Counted from the first letter of the stretch, positions 29,436 through 39,056 are shown. The stretch is DNA of 45,387 bases from Methylococcaceae bacterium (GCA_902812445.1 CADDZF010000008.1:1-45387); one strand, 5' to 3'. Notes: generated by a model not told the origin, from the letters alone. Numbers and translations are program-made.

Positions 29436-31472
29436 ATGCCTATTCAGCCTCCGCTCTTGGAAGTCCTTTCCGGTCCATCGCATGATCAGGATGTCAAAGC
29501 GCTGCCCCGCCCCAAGCGGGCCAAGCCGCGTCCCCGCCGGCTGGTTATTTTCATCGGCGTCTTTTTAAGTTGTCTGTTGCTCGGCCTGATCTTCGTGTTC
29601 GCGCGCCCCCCGGTTTACCAGAGCAGCGCCTCGCTACTCACCGTCGCGCCCGCCGCGGTCGATCGCGACAATGCCGAAGCCGATGTGCAGCACGCCACCA
29701 TCCAGCGCCAGATTCTGACTGGACAGCCTATCCTGGTCGAAGTATTGAGCCGTTTAAACGCCGAAGGCGAGCTGAGCGAGCCGCTCGCCGTGGATGATCT
29801 CCAAGGCATGTTTAGTGTCACCCCGGTGCCCGAAACCAACGTGGTGGAACTGCGCGCCCGCGGATCGGAACCGAAGATCCTGCCCCTGCTCGTCAATACC
29901 TGGATCGACGTGTATCAGGAGACGCGCGCCCGTGAAATCAAGCAGGCGACCGGAAATACCTCGGGCGCCCTGCAGGAGGAATTTCAGGCGCTGAGCCAGA
30001 AAATCGAAGACAAGCGCCAGCAACTCGACCGCTTTCGCGAAACTCACAATATTCTGACCCGAAAGGATGCAGACAATCAGGCGCTTGCCCGTCTCAAGGG
30101 TCTCAACGAATCGCTGAACAAGGCGAACGAAAAGGAAGTCAATGCGCGGTCCCGGCTCGAGGCGATCAGGCAGGCGGTCGCCCGCGGTGAACCGGTCGTT
30201 CCGCCGAGCGACGAGAGAACCATGGCGAACCTGGAAAGACGAGCCCAGGAGCTGCGCGAAGAATTGACCCAGCTCAACCGGCGCTATACCCAGGGATACA
30301 TCGCGCTGCAGCCGCAGCTTAAGCTGATTCCGGAGCAGCTCCGGAAACTCGAGGACGAAATCAAGCAAAAGCAGCTCTACGGCAAACAAGCCGCGGTCAA
30401 TGAAGCGGCACAACTGCACGCCGCGGCCCGCCAATCGGTTCAGGAAATCCAGCGCCAGATCGATGCCCACAAGCGCGAGGCAAGTGAATTCACCGCTCGA
30501 TTCGCCCAATACGAAGCCCTGCAAAAAGAGCTCCAGCAGCTCGAAAATCTCTATCGCAAAACCGAGCAGCGCCTGGTCAAGATCGAAGTCAAGCAACAGG
30601 AAAAATATCCCCAGATCGATGTCGTGGAGCGCGCTTACAAACCCAGCAGACCGATCAGTCCCAATTATTCGCGTGACAGCGGCATCGCGCTGGGCGCATC
30701 TTTCATCATCGCCTTGCTCGCCGTCTGGCTGGACGACTACTTGACCCGTAAAGAAAAAGCAAGCGAAGCCGCGCTAACGCTTTCCGGTATCCATGTTTAT
30801 CCATCTGCCGGCGCCCGCTCGGACGTGGAACGGTTCGCTCGCAGCGTTACCCAGAGCGTGCTGCCGCAGCAAGCGAACACCGCGCTGGCGCCAGGCAGCC
30901 CGAAAGCGCTGGAAAGCCCGTCGGTTCACGAGTTATCGGAACCCGAGATAGACGATCTACTGAATGCCGCTGAACTCTCCTCTCAGCAGATCATTATGGC
31001 TCTGCTCAGCGGCTTCACCCTGGAAGAAATCGCCGCGTTGCGTCCAGAACACCTCGATCTGCAGGAAAATAAGATCCATGTGCCGGGCGCGCACGCCAGA
31101 ACGCTGCCGCTCGCGGAGCGCTTCAAGGCTTCACTTGCGCGATCCGCCGGCAGGCCCGCCTGGACTCAAGGCCCGCCCGTTGCCATCGAGGATCTGTCGG
31201 CTTTGTTGACCTGCGCCGTGATCGATGCAGGTCTTGCGAACCCACAGGAGATCGATGCGTATACGCTGCGTGATACCTATATCCTTTACCTGGTCAAGCA
31301 GGGTCTGCGGCTTTCTCTTCTGGAGAGCGTCGTCGGCCCGCTGCCCACGACAAGGCTGGCGGCATACGGGAAGTTTTCACCGTCCGGTCCGGGTGTTCCG
31401 CTGGAAGCCATCAATCTGACTTATCCCGCCCTGACGAGCCGGGGCGCTGGCCTTCATGATGAACCCTCCTAG
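29436..31472 (+). CDS. Polysaccharide chain-length (Wzz/GumC-type) protein with C-terminal recombinase-fold domain
   Basis: A 678-residue inner-membrane protein. There is one membrane helix at about 36-57 and another at about 420-440; between them lies a long charged coiled coil (about 180-400). This is the plan of GumC/Wzz polysaccharide co-polymerases, which set chain length in exopolysaccharide export. The tyrosine-kinase domain often found at the C-terminus is absent. Instead residues about 510-650 resemble the catalytic domain of tyrosine recombinases: LLSGFTLEEIAALRPEHLDL matches the box I helix-turn, and YTLRDT...VVGP...LAAY matches box II. Arg612 and Tyr644 are kept; the box I Arg and both His are replaced (Thr528, Tyr609, Pro635). 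I infer a dead recombinase fold, perhaps for DNA or protein binding. It overlaps the next ABC gene by 17 bp. Confidence 0.8.
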   Translation: MPIQPPLLEVLSGPSHDQDVKALPRPKRAKPRPRRLVIFIGVFLSCLLLGLIFVFARPPVYQSSASLLTVAPAAVDRDNAEADVQHATIQRQILTGQPILVEVLSRLNAEGELSEPLAVDDLQGMFSVTPVPETNVVELRARGSEPKILPLLVNTWIDVYQETRAREIKQATGNTSGALQEEFQALSQKIEDKRQQLDRFRETHNILTRKDADNQALARLKGLNESLNKANEKEVNARSRLEAIRQAVARGEPVVPPSDERTMANLERRAQELREELTQLNRRYTQGYIALQPQLKLIPEQLRKLEDEIKQKQLYGKQAAVNEAAQLHAAARQSVQEIQRQIDAHKREASEFTARFAQYEALQKELQQLENLYRKTEQRLVKIEVKQQEKYPQIDVVERAYKPSRPISPNYSRDSGIALGASFIIALLAVWLDDYLTRKEKASEAALTLSGIHVYPSAGARSDVERFARSVTQSVLPQQANTALAPGSPKALESPSVHELSEPEIDDLLNAAELSSQQIIMALLSGFTLEEIAALRPEHLDLQENKIHVPGAHARTLPLAERFKASLARSAGRPAWTQGPPVAIEDLSALLTCAVIDAGLANPQEIDAYTLRDTYILYLVKQGLRLSLLESVVGPLPTTRLAAYGKFSPSGPGVPLEAINLTYPALTSRGAGLHDEPS

Positions 31473-33318
31473 CGCAGCACCACAGCGATTCGACTGGGCT
31501 TTCATCTGGAATATCGTCCGCAAACATCAATCCAAATTGGTCAAAGCGCACGTCATCGCGATACTGGCGGCGCTGACCAGCGTGCCGGTTCCCCTGTTGA
31601 TGCCGCTCTTGGTTGATGAAGTCTTACTGCACCGCCCCGGCGTCACCGTCGCCACCATCGATCGGCTGTTTCCCGTCGCGTGGCATGGCCCCGTTCTGTA
31701 TATTCTGGCGGTACTGTTACTTACCTTACTGCTGCGGCTCATTGCCGTGGTTTTCAACGTCTGGCAGTCGGGCCTGTTTACTTTCATCGCCAAAGACGTC
31801 GCCTTCCACATCCGCCGTCGACTCATCGCGCGGCTACAGCGTATTTCCATGGCCGAATACGAAAGTCTCGGCAGCGGCACGGTGGTGACCCATCTGGTGA
31901 CCGATCTTGATACGCTCGATCACTTCATCGGCAGCACCATCAGTCGACTCCTGGTCGCCGTGCTTTCGATCACCGGCACCGCGGCCATCTTGCTGTGGAT
32001 GCACTGGCCGCTCGCCGTGTTCATTCTTCTCCTCAATCCGCTGGTGATCTACTTCACCGGCATACTCGGCAAGAAAGTCAAGCAGCTAAAAAAACAAGAG
32101 AATGCCGCCATCGAAGCGTTTCAGCAGGCGCTGACCGAGACGCTGGAGGGAATCCAACAAATACGCGCCAGCAATCGCGAACGCCACTATACGGATCGGC
32201 TGATGAAGGCCGCGCGGTCGGTCAGGCAGCGCTCCGCCTCGTACTCCTGGAAAAGCGACTCGGCTAACCGGCTGAGCTTCTTGCTGTTTCTGTTTGGCTT
32301 CGATATTTTTCGCGCGCTGGCGATGTTCATGGTGTTCTTCTCCGGTCTCACCATCGGCCAGATGCTGGCGGTGTTCGGCTATCTTTGGTTCATGATGACG
32401 CCGGTGCAGGAAATCCTCGGCATTCAGTATGCTTTTTACGGGGCGAGGGCCGCACTCGAGCGTATCAATGGGCTGCAAAAACTCGAACTGGAACCGCGCT
32501 ATCCCCACCTGACCGATCCGTTCAGCAACAAGACGACCACCGGCGTAGCCGTGGAAAATCTGCATTTCTGTTATCCCAATGGCGCCGAAGTCCTGAAAGG
32601 CATTTCGATGGACATTCGCCCGGGCGAAAAGATCGCCCTGGTCGGCGCCAGCGGAGGTGGCAAATCGACCCTCGTGCAGGTGCTGATCGGCTTATATCCG
32701 CCCACCTCCGGCATGGTTTATTTCGACGGCGCGCCGATCACCAGGATCGGCATGGACGTCGTGCGCGAGCATGTGGTGACGGTGCTCCAGCACCCCGTAA
32801 TCTTTAATGACAGCGTGCGCGCCAACCTGACTTTGGGCCGCGAGAGGGATGATGATGAGCTGTGGCAGGCGCTGACCATCGCCCAGCTCGAATCGGTGGT
32901 GGAGAGCGCACCCAACGGCCTGGATACGATCGTCGGGCGCTCCGGCATGCGCCTTTCGGGCGGACAACGCCAGCGCTTGGCGATCGCCCGCATGATCCTG
33001 GGCGACCCGCAGGTCGTCATCCTCGATGAGGCGACCTCCGCGCTCGACAGTGAAACGGAGCACCGGCTGCACGCGGCGCTGACCCAGTTCCTCAAGAACC
33101 GGACCACCATCATCGTCGCCCACCGCCTGAGCGCCATCAAGCAGGCCGACCGGGCATTCGTTTTCGAGGACGGGCGCATTTGCGAACAGGGCGAGCATGA
33201 CCTGCTGATCGCCCGCAAAGGCCTTTATGCCAAACTTTACCAGGAGCGCCAGAAAGCATCCTCGGAGCACCTTGATCTCGCCCGCTTCAAACCGATCAGC
33301 GAAGTCGGTCAGAGCTGA
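31456..33318 (+). CDS. ABC exporter, fused membrane and ATPase domains
   Basis: A 620-residue half-transporter of the MsbA/type I exporter kind, working as a dimer in the inner membrane. Six helices fill residues about 25-320. The nucleotide-binding domain has Walker A GASGGGKST near 396-405, signature LSGGQRQR near 500-507, Walker B VVILDEAT near 519-526 and the switch His in IIVAHRLS. Its start overlaps the chain-length gene, so the two are coupled. The pairing suggests export of a polysaccharide or lipid-linked sugar, though no glycosyltransferase lies in the window. Confidence 0.93.
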   Translation: MMNPPSAAPQRFDWAFIWNIVRKHQSKLVKAHVIAILAALTSVPVPLLMPLLVDEVLLHRPGVTVATIDRLFPVAWHGPVLYILAVLLLTLLLRLIAVVFNVWQSGLFTFIAKDVAFHIRRRLIARLQRISMAEYESLGSGTVVTHLVTDLDTLDHFIGSTISRLLVAVLSITGTAAILLWMHWPLAVFILLLNPLVIYFTGILGKKVKQLKKQENAAIEAFQQALTETLEGIQQIRASNRERHYTDRLMKAARSVRQRSASYSWKSDSANRLSFLLFLFGFDIFRALAMFMVFFSGLTIGQMLAVFGYLWFMMTPVQEILGIQYAFYGARAALERINGLQKLELEPRYPHLTDPFSNKTTTGVAVENLHFCYPNGAEVLKGISMDIRPGEKIALVGASGGGKSTLVQVLIGLYPPTSGMVYFDGAPITRIGMDVVREHVVTVLQHPVIFNDSVRANLTLGRERDDDELWQALTIAQLESVVESAPNGLDTIVGRSGMRLSGGQRQRLAIARMILGDPQVVILDEATSALDSETEHRLHAALTQFLKNRTTIIVAHRLSAIKQADRAFVFEDGRICEQGEHDLLIARKGLYAKLYQERQKASSEHLDLARFKPISEVGQS

Positions 33319-33330
33319 GTGTTTATAAAA

Positions 33331-33414
33331 CCGGCCTTGAATAGGCCGGGTTAACCCGCGGCAGGGAGCCGGCCTTGGTGATGGCCCGAAATACCAGGAG
33401 GGTATTTTCGGGCC
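33331..33414. repeat. Two tandem hairpins between ABC exporter and PHP genes
   Basis: First hairpin: CCGGCCT, loop TGAAT, AGGCCGG (33331-33349). Second: GGCCCGAAATACC, loop AGGAG, GGTATTTTCGGGCC (33383-33414, one bulged T). Another CCGGCCTT lies between them. On the minus strand the first is followed by TTTTAT. They may end or stabilise the upstream mRNA. Confidence 0.45.
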
Positions 33415-33435
33415 GGAATAATAGCAAACGCCATC

Positions 33436-34278
33436 ATGTCAGCCGATTACGACCTGCACACGCACTCTCGATCATCCGACGGCTTTTTCTCGCCCGCCGA
33501 GCTCGTCACAGCGGCCGCCGTAAGCGGCGTAAAAATGCTTGCGCTGACCGATCACGACTGCATTGACGGACTGGAGGCAGCCGCCAAAACGGCTCGCGGC
33601 CAAGGCATCGAGCTGATATCCGGCATCGAATTATCCGTGACCTGGCGGGAGAAGTGCATTCATATCGTCGGCCTCAACATCGATGCGGCTTCGGCGCCGC
33701 TGCTGGGAGGCATCGAGCGTCTCCAGCGCACACGTAACGCGAGGGCAGAGGAAATGGGGCGACGCCTGGCCAAACACGGTGTCGAAGGCGCTTATGCGGC
33801 GGTCAGAGCGCTCGCCGGCGCGGGCATGATTACGCGCACGCATTTTGCCCGGTTCCTGGTGCAGCGTGGGCACGCCGCGAGCGTCAGAGCGGTGTTTGGA
33901 AGCTTTCTGACGCCGGGAAAGCCGGGCTATGTCGCCACGCAATGGGCGGAGCTCGATGAGGCCGTTGGCTGGATTCGTCACGCCCAAGGCGTCGCCGTGC
34001 TGGCTCATCCGTTACGCTATCGTCTGACGGCGTGCTGGATGCGACGCCTGTTGGCCGATTTCAAGGACGCAGGCGGTCAAGGCATCGAAGTGATCTCGGG
34101 TAACAGCAGCCCGGCCGATACGCGAAGCTGCGTCGACTATGCACAGCAATTCGAACTCCATGGTTCGGCCGGCTCCGATTTTCATAGCCCGGCGGACAAC
34201 TGGCTCAAGCTCGGACGCTTGGCGCCGTTGCCCGATCAAATCAAGCCGGTGTGGCAAATCTGGCATGCGCGGGACTGA
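33436..34278 (+). CDS. PHP-domain phosphoesterase (RNase AM / YciV-type)
   Basis: A 280-residue metal-dependent hydrolase. The N-terminal PHP metal site is present: DLHTHSRSSDG (residues 6-16), ALTDHDC and SGIELS. Later ligands lie in VLAHPLRY and SAGSDFHSP. Length and motifs match the TrpH/YciV family; the E. coli member is a 5'-3' exonuclease (RNase AM) that trims 5S and 23S rRNA ends and hydrolyses 3',5'-bisphosphonucleotides. It is probably a housekeeping gene not tied to the upstream exporter. Confidence 0.9.
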   Translation: MSADYDLHTHSRSSDGFFSPAELVTAAAVSGVKMLALTDHDCIDGLEAAAKTARGQGIELISGIELSVTWREKCIHIVGLNIDAASAPLLGGIERLQRTRNARAEEMGRRLAKHGVEGAYAAVRALAGAGMITRTHFARFLVQRGHAASVRAVFGSFLTPGKPGYVATQWAELDEAVGWIRHAQGVAVLAHPLRYRLTACWMRRLLADFKDAGGQGIEVISGNSSPADTRSCVDYAQQFELHGSAGSDFHSPADNWLKLGRLAPLPDQIKPVWQIWHARD

Positions 34279-34538
34279 TCACATCCCCGACTATCGAGGC
34301 TACTCGAAGGTATGCCTCTTGCACGGACGGTATGCTAAAATCCGCTGTCGATCTTTTCTACTAAGACGTGATGGTAAGACCGCCGTCTCATTGAACGAAT
34401 AAATCGCCGTTACCGACGACAGGCTGTTGTCGAAACGACATACCAGAACAAAGTCGGTAGGTCTGGGCGAGGATCATTCAATCCTGGACCCGACCGACAA
34501 AGCCCGACTCGAGGCACTAAGAGGAAAAAGCTACCGCC
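34279..34538. promoter_or_regulatory. Intergenic region with possible extended -10 promoter
   Basis: 260 bp without a gene. TGCTAAAAT near 34332-34340 fits an extended -10 box; no good -35 was found. AGAGGAAAAAG directly upstream of 34539 is a plausible ribosome-binding site for the next gene. Confidence 0.35.
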
Positions 34539-34859
34539 ATGAAATTTAATCTCCTGTTGACCAAGTCGTTGCAATTTGTCACGTTCGCGCTGTTTACGTT
34601 CATGACCTTGGTTTACTTCGGTGTTTTATTGTTGTTGCCGCTGGATCTGTTGTTCCAAATCGTTCGCTTACTCCATTCGCTGGGACTCCCGACGCTAGTT
34701 TCCCTGGCGCTTGGCGTCTCGTTGCTGACCTACGTCGGTTATCACGTCTACCGCATGCCTGATCTTTACACGCTCGTGATTGATATAGGCCGCGAGCTGA
34801 TCAGCTTCGGCCATGCACAGGTCAAGCGCTTCGACCCGCTGATAGAACTGGCCAAATAA
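34539..34859 (+). CDS. Small membrane protein, unknown
   Basis: A 106-residue protein with two strongly hydrophobic stretches, about residues 12-42 (perhaps one long or two short helices) and 50-70. A soluble C-terminal helix, about residues 78-106, is amphipathic with basic residues. An AGAGGAAAA ribosome-binding site precedes the ATG. I do not recognise a family. It lies between the PHP gene and a nitroreductase, with its own likely promoter. Confidence 0.65.
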   Translation: MKFNLLLTKSLQFVTFALFTFMTLVYFGVLLLLPLDLLFQIVRLLHSLGLPTLVSLALGVSLLTYVGYHVYRMPDLYTLVIDIGRELISFGHAQVKRFDPLIELAK

Positions 34860-34893
34860 CGAGCCTCAAGCTCGACCACCAAAAGGAGATCCA

Positions 34894-35016
34894 GTGCGTC
34901 GCGTAACAAGTCCACGCTACGAGGGCTGGATCGCCGGCAATGCGTTGCCCGGCAGCGCGGTAGCGTGTCGCTGCGGCCATATTGCCCACTGTGCGAAAAG
35001 CGGTCATGTTCACTAA
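34894..35016 (+). CDS. Possible 40-residue protein upstream of nitroreductase
   Basis: A GTG at 34894 preceded by AAAGGAGAT opens a frame of 40 codons ending at 35016, overlapping the nitroreductase ATG by 11 bp. The end contains CRCGHIAHC, a His/Cys cluster that could bind metal. The strong ribosome-binding site and the overlap suggest either a real small protein or a leader for coupled translation. No family recognised. Confidence 0.3.
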   Translation: MRRVTSPRYEGWIAGNALPGSAVACRCGHIAHCAKSGHVH

Positions 35017-35608
35017 AAAGGCAGCAACTCAGGTCGCGGTCATCGATGTCATTGCCCGCCGCTGGAGCGGCCGCGCTTTCGACCCGCAGCGCGGTATCGA
35101 CCACCAGACTCTCATGGCCCTGCTGGAAGCCGCGCGCTGGGCGCCGTCGTGTTTTGGCGATCAACCCTGGCGTTATTTGATCTGGGATCGCTCGGCGAAC
35201 CCGGACGACTGGCGGCGGGCGTTCAACTGCCTGTCCGAAGGTAATCAGGCCTGGGCGCGGCACGCACCGGTTTTGATGCTGGCGACGGCGGATAGCGTGT
35301 TCACAGCCAGCGGCAAAGCGAACCGCTGGGGCCAGTACGATACCGGGGCGGCCAGTATGAGCTTGATCCTGCAGGCGACGGCGCTGGGTTTGATGGTACA
35401 CCAAATGGGCGGGTTTGATGCGGACAAGGTCCGCGCCGAATTTCAGATCCCTGAGCGTTTCGCCTGCATGGCGATGATCGCCCTGGGCTACCAACTTCCG
35501 GAAAACCAGATTCCCGAGGAACTGAAAGAGCGCGAATACGCTCCCCGCGTTCGTAGACCGCTGGAAGAGAGCTTTTTTCTAGGCCGCTGGAACAACGGGT
35601 TCAAATAG
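35006..35608 (+). CDS. Nitroreductase-family flavoprotein
   Basis: A 200-residue FMN-dependent NAD(P)H oxidoreductase. The N-terminal RRWSGRAFDPQR and ALLEAARWAPSCFGDQPWRY segments bind FMN phosphate and ribityl. GAASMSLILQATALGLMVHQMGGF is the usual central helix pair. Length is typical. Most such enzymes reduce nitroaromatics or quinones; the natural substrate is unknown. It converges on the C39 transporter gene with 23 bp between them. The ATG at 35006 is chosen; a TTG at 34982 is also in frame. Confidence 0.9.
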   Translation: MFTKKAATQVAVIDVIARRWSGRAFDPQRGIDHQTLMALLEAARWAPSCFGDQPWRYLIWDRSANPDDWRRAFNCLSEGNQAWARHAPVLMLATADSVFTASGKANRWGQYDTGAASMSLILQATALGLMVHQMGGFDADKVRAEFQIPERFACMAMIALGYQLPENQIPEELKEREYAPRVRRPLEESFFLGRWNNGFK

Positions 35609-35631
35609 CGCTACCGCCGAAGGCCGCGTGC

Positions 35632-37758
35632 TCAGGCTGCCTCCACCGTATCCCGCGAAGTGCGAAACGACGGGCTCGCGCTTTGTCCCAACACGATCAC
35701 GCGGTCGACCGAGGCGATGGTCTCGGGACGGTGAGCGATGATCACGCGCGTCAATTTGAGCTGCCGCACGGCCTCGTTCACCTGCTTTTCGCGGGCCACG
35801 TCTAGATGGCTCGTGGCCTCATCAAGAAACAGAATTTGTGGGTTTTTATACAGCGCCCGCGCCAGCAAAACGCGCTGTTTCTGGCCCCCTGAAAGCACCG
35901 TCCCCATGTCGCCGATGAGCGTGTTGTAGCCCATCGGCATCGCCATGATGTCCGGGTGAATGGCCGCCAGCCGGGCCGACCTTTCGATGTGTTCCTGATC
36001 GTATTCCGGCTCGAAAAAGCAGATGTTGTCGGCAATGGAGCCGGCGAATAGCTGATCTTCCTGCATTACCGCGCCGATCATCTCGCGGTAGTTTTGGACG
36101 CCCAGGCGCGATAGACCGAGGCCGCCGATCAGCACCTCGCCTGTGGTCGGCTGCAGCAGGCCGAGCATGATTTTGACCAGTGTCGTCTTGCCACAGCCGG
36201 AAGGCCCTACGATGGCCACCGATTCGCCGTCCTGGATGGTTAAATCCACGTTCTGCAGCACCGGCGGATCGGCCTCCGAATAGCGAAAGCTGAGCCCGCG
36301 CACCTCGATCGTCCCCGGCAAGGACGGGACTGCGGCCGCGACTTCGCCGGTCTCGGGATCGCTCAGGGCGATGTCGGCGACTCGCTCGGCGTGAAGGCCC
36401 AGCATCCTGAATTCAATGCCTTTTTCGATAAAGCTGATGATGCGGCTGGTGAACTGTTCCTTGAACGAGACGAAGGCGAACAGCATGCCGACGGAGAAGC
36501 CGCCGTCCAGCACCAGCCTGGCCCCCAGCCAGATCACGGCGGTGTTTTCGATGCCAAACAGTCCGCCGTTGAGCAAGCGGTACAGTATGCCCAGCTTCTG
36601 CACCCGAATCCCGGCGTTGAAATGATCAATCATCAGGTTCTTGTACGCGGTGTTGCGCTGAGGCTCGCGGTTGAACAGCTTGACGCTCTGCACGCCGCGC
36701 ACCGTCTCCAGCAGATTGGTCTGCTGCTTGGCGGCGCGCAGGATCTGCTCCTCGCTCGCCCGTCGCAGCGGCAGGAACAATCCCAGTCTAAGAAGTCCAT
36801 AGAGCGCTGCGGCGAAACACACGATCGCGGCCAGCTTCCAGCTATAAATCAGCATTATGGCCAGCGTACCCAGCGCCATGAAGCCATCGACGATGGCTTC
36901 GAGGAAGCTCGTGGTGAGCGTACGCTGAATGACGTTGAGCGATTCGAAGCGCGATACCACGTCGCCGAGATGGCGCTTTTCGAAAAAACTCATCGGCAGG
37001 CGCAGCAGATGGCGGAACAGATTGCTCATGAGCTGCAGGTTGAAGGTCGTGCTGAGCACCATCACCACCCAGGCGCGCAACGCCGTGACCCCCGCCTTGA
37101 TCAGGGCCAGCAGCAGGAAACCGGCGCCCAGCACCGCCAGCAAATCGCGGTCCTCGGCGACGATGGCGCTGTCCACGACCCATTGCATGAAAAATGGGCC
37201 GGCCGTGGCGAACACTTCGATGGCACCGGCCAACAAAAAGATTTGCAGGACCGCGCCGGCAGCGCCGGGCAGTCGGCCCAGGAGCTGTGACAACTTGATC
37301 GGACGGTGCTCGGTTTTTGGCGCAAAGTCGTGTGCCGGCGCCAGTTCCAGTGCGACGCCAGTAAAATGCTTGGACACTTCGGCGACACTCAGCAGCAGCC
37401 GGCCGCGGGCCGGGTCGTGGATGACGGCGGCACCGTTTTTGATCTGCGCCAGCACCACGAAGTGGTTGAAATCCCAGTGCAGGATCGCCGGCAGAGTCAA
37501 TTTATCCAGCTCGCCCAGTTCCATTTTGACCGGGCGCGACGATAGCTTGAGCTGAGCCGCGACGCTGATCAGATGACTCAGGCTGGTTCCCTTGAGTGAC
37601 GGCGAGTGGTTGCGGCGCAAACCGGCCAGATCGATGCGATAGCCGTGATAGGACGCCACCATCGCCAGGCAGGCGAGACCGCACTCGGTGGCTTCGCTCT
37701 GCAGGATCAGCGGTGTCCTGCGGCGGCCGGACAGATTGAGCGCGTGCTGAACAGCCAT
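35632..37758 (-). CDS. Peptidase-containing ABC transporter (C39 domain, bacteriocin-type exporter)
   Basis: A 708-residue fused exporter that cleaves double-glycine leaders and exports the core peptide. The N-terminal C39 peptidase is complete: Gln20 (oxyanion), Cys26 in ATECGLAC, His99 in DFNHFVVL, Asp115 in IHDPARG. The membrane domain covers about residues 160-450. The ATPase domain has Walker A VGPSGCGKTT near 513-522, LSGGQKQR near 620 and Walker B ILFLDEATS near 640. It lies 2 bp after the HlyD gene and in one operon with two double-glycine peptides, which are its likely substrates. Confidence 0.95.
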   Translation of the reverse strand: MAVQHALNLSGRRRTPLILQSEATECGLACLAMVASYHGYRIDLAGLRRNHSPSLKGTSLSHLISVAAQLKLSSRPVKMELGELDKLTLPAILHWDFNHFVVLAQIKNGAAVIHDPARGRLLLSVAEVSKHFTGVALELAPAHDFAPKTEHRPIKLSQLLGRLPGAAGAVLQIFLLAGAIEVFATAGPFFMQWVVDSAIVAEDRDLLAVLGAGFLLLALIKAGVTALRAWVVMVLSTTFNLQLMSNLFRHLLRLPMSFFEKRHLGDVVSRFESLNVIQRTLTTSFLEAIVDGFMALGTLAIMLIYSWKLAAIVCFAAALYGLLRLGLFLPLRRASEEQILRAAKQQTNLLETVRGVQSVKLFNREPQRNTAYKNLMIDHFNAGIRVQKLGILYRLLNGGLFGIENTAVIWLGARLVLDGGFSVGMLFAFVSFKEQFTSRIISFIEKGIEFRMLGLHAERVADIALSDPETGEVAAAVPSLPGTIEVRGLSFRYSEADPPVLQNVDLTIQDGESVAIVGPSGCGKTTLVKIMLGLLQPTTGEVLIGGLGLSRLGVQNYREMIGAVMQEDQLFAGSIADNICFFEPEYDQEHIERSARLAAIHPDIMAMPMGYNTLIGDMGTVLSGGQKQRVLLARALYKNPQILFLDEATSHLDVAREKQVNEAVRQLKLTRVIIAHRPETIASVDRVIVLGQSASPSFRTSRDTVEAA

Positions 37759-37760
37759 TC

Positions 37761-39008
37761 TTATAGACGTCCGCTAATGCTGTAGAGCGGATCGAACACC
37801 CAATCGATGATGCGTCGATGATCCAGCCAGATATCCGCATCCAGCAGCATGCCGGATTGCAGTGGAACGCGCTGTCGATAAACCTGCACCGCCTGCGCAT
37901 CCAGCGCGACGGTGATGCGATAGACGGATTCCTGCAGGTTCACCGGCAGATTGGCCTCGTTCGGGGTAATGAGCGTTTTGGAGATTTCTCGAATGCGTCC
38001 CCGCTGGCTGCCGAAGCGCTGATAGGGAAATGCCTGATAGCGCAGCGAAACGGTTTGCTGCGGCGCGATGAAGCCAATCGCGCGGGAAGGCACCAGAAGC
38101 TGCGCCTCCAGCTCGGCGCCCGCCGGCAAGATGGATAACAGGGGATTTGCGGTGTTGGCTTTCTGCCCCCGCTCGACCAGTATCGCGGTCACCGTGCCCT
38201 CGCCGGGCGCCGTAATGACGATATTACGCCGCGATTCGTATTCGGTGAGCTCTTGCTCCAGTGCCGAGATGTCCCGCTCGATGGCGGCGCGCTGATTGCT
38301 GAACTTCAGTTGGCTGGAGGCGAGCTGCAGCCGGGCCGAGCTCAGCTCCCGCTCCAGTTCCAAATGGCTGCGCTGGAGATTTTGCAGTTTGCCTTGCTGG
38401 TCGAGCAGTTCTTCGCGTCTTTTCTGAGCTTCAATTTCAGCGACGAATTTTTTTGCCAGCAGGTGCTGGTAGCGGCTTGCCATGTTCTCCGCGCTGGCCA
38501 GCCGTAGCAATTGCGTGGCGATTTCGGATGTGATGTGCGCCAGCTCGCGTTCCATGCCAGCGATGCGCTCCCCTAAGGCGCGGTACTCGATCTGATCAAT
38601 GCTCTGCTGTTTGGTCAGCTCTTCTTTCAGGCTGTCGCGTCGCTGCTTGAGCTGGGCGATGGCGCTAGCCTGGGCCTCGGGGGTCGCGCGCGAACTGCGC
38701 TCGGTGGACAGGATAAAAAGGGCATCGCCTTTTTTCACGCGCTGGCCTTCGCTGACATATTTTTCAATCAACGTTCCGGCCTCCGGCGCATAGACCTTGA
38801 TCAGACCCTTGCTGGGCGCCAGATAACCAGTCACGTGAGACTTGCGGGTATACTCGCCCCAAAAAGCGAATGCGACGAGCGCTGCCGCGATCGATAGGGC
38901 AACAGCAGTGAGAAAGGAGTAGGAAAGGTGACGTACCTGCATCACTTCGCCGAAAAGCCTCTCTTTCCTGAAATCGAGGGCTTCCTGCCGGAACAGATGA
39001 TGACTCAC
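37761..39008 (-). CDS. HlyD-family membrane fusion protein
   Basis: A 415-residue periplasmic adaptor. One membrane helix at about 30-51 follows a cytoplasmic N-terminus. Next are half of a biotinyl-lipoyl-like domain (APEAGTLIEKYVSEGQRVKKGD), a long coiled-coil hairpin at about 115-265, and the second lipoyl half (ITAPGEGTVTAILVERGQ). The start is GTG with AAGGAGA upstream. It should link the C39 transporter to an outer-membrane channel of TolC type; no such gene is in the window. Confidence 0.93.
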   Translation of the reverse strand: MSHHLFRQEALDFRKERLFGEVMQVRHLSYSFLTAVALSIAAALVAFAFWGEYTRKSHVTGYLAPSKGLIKVYAPEAGTLIEKYVSEGQRVKKGDALFILSTERSSRATPEAQASAIAQLKQRRDSLKEELTKQQSIDQIEYRALGERIAGMERELAHITSEIATQLLRLASAENMASRYQHLLAKKFVAEIEAQKRREELLDQQGKLQNLQRSHLELERELSSARLQLASSQLKFSNQRAAIERDISALEQELTEYESRRNIVITAPGEGTVTAILVERGQKANTANPLLSILPAGAELEAQLLVPSRAIGFIAPQQTVSLRYQAFPYQRFGSQRGRIREISKTLITPNEANLPVNLQESVYRITVALDAQAVQVYRQRVPLQSGMLLDADIWLDHRRIIDWVFDPLYSISGRL

Positions 39009-39056
39009 CGCTCGCTTCTCCTTTCCACTACCTTGTCGCTTTCTCCGCGCTATGAC

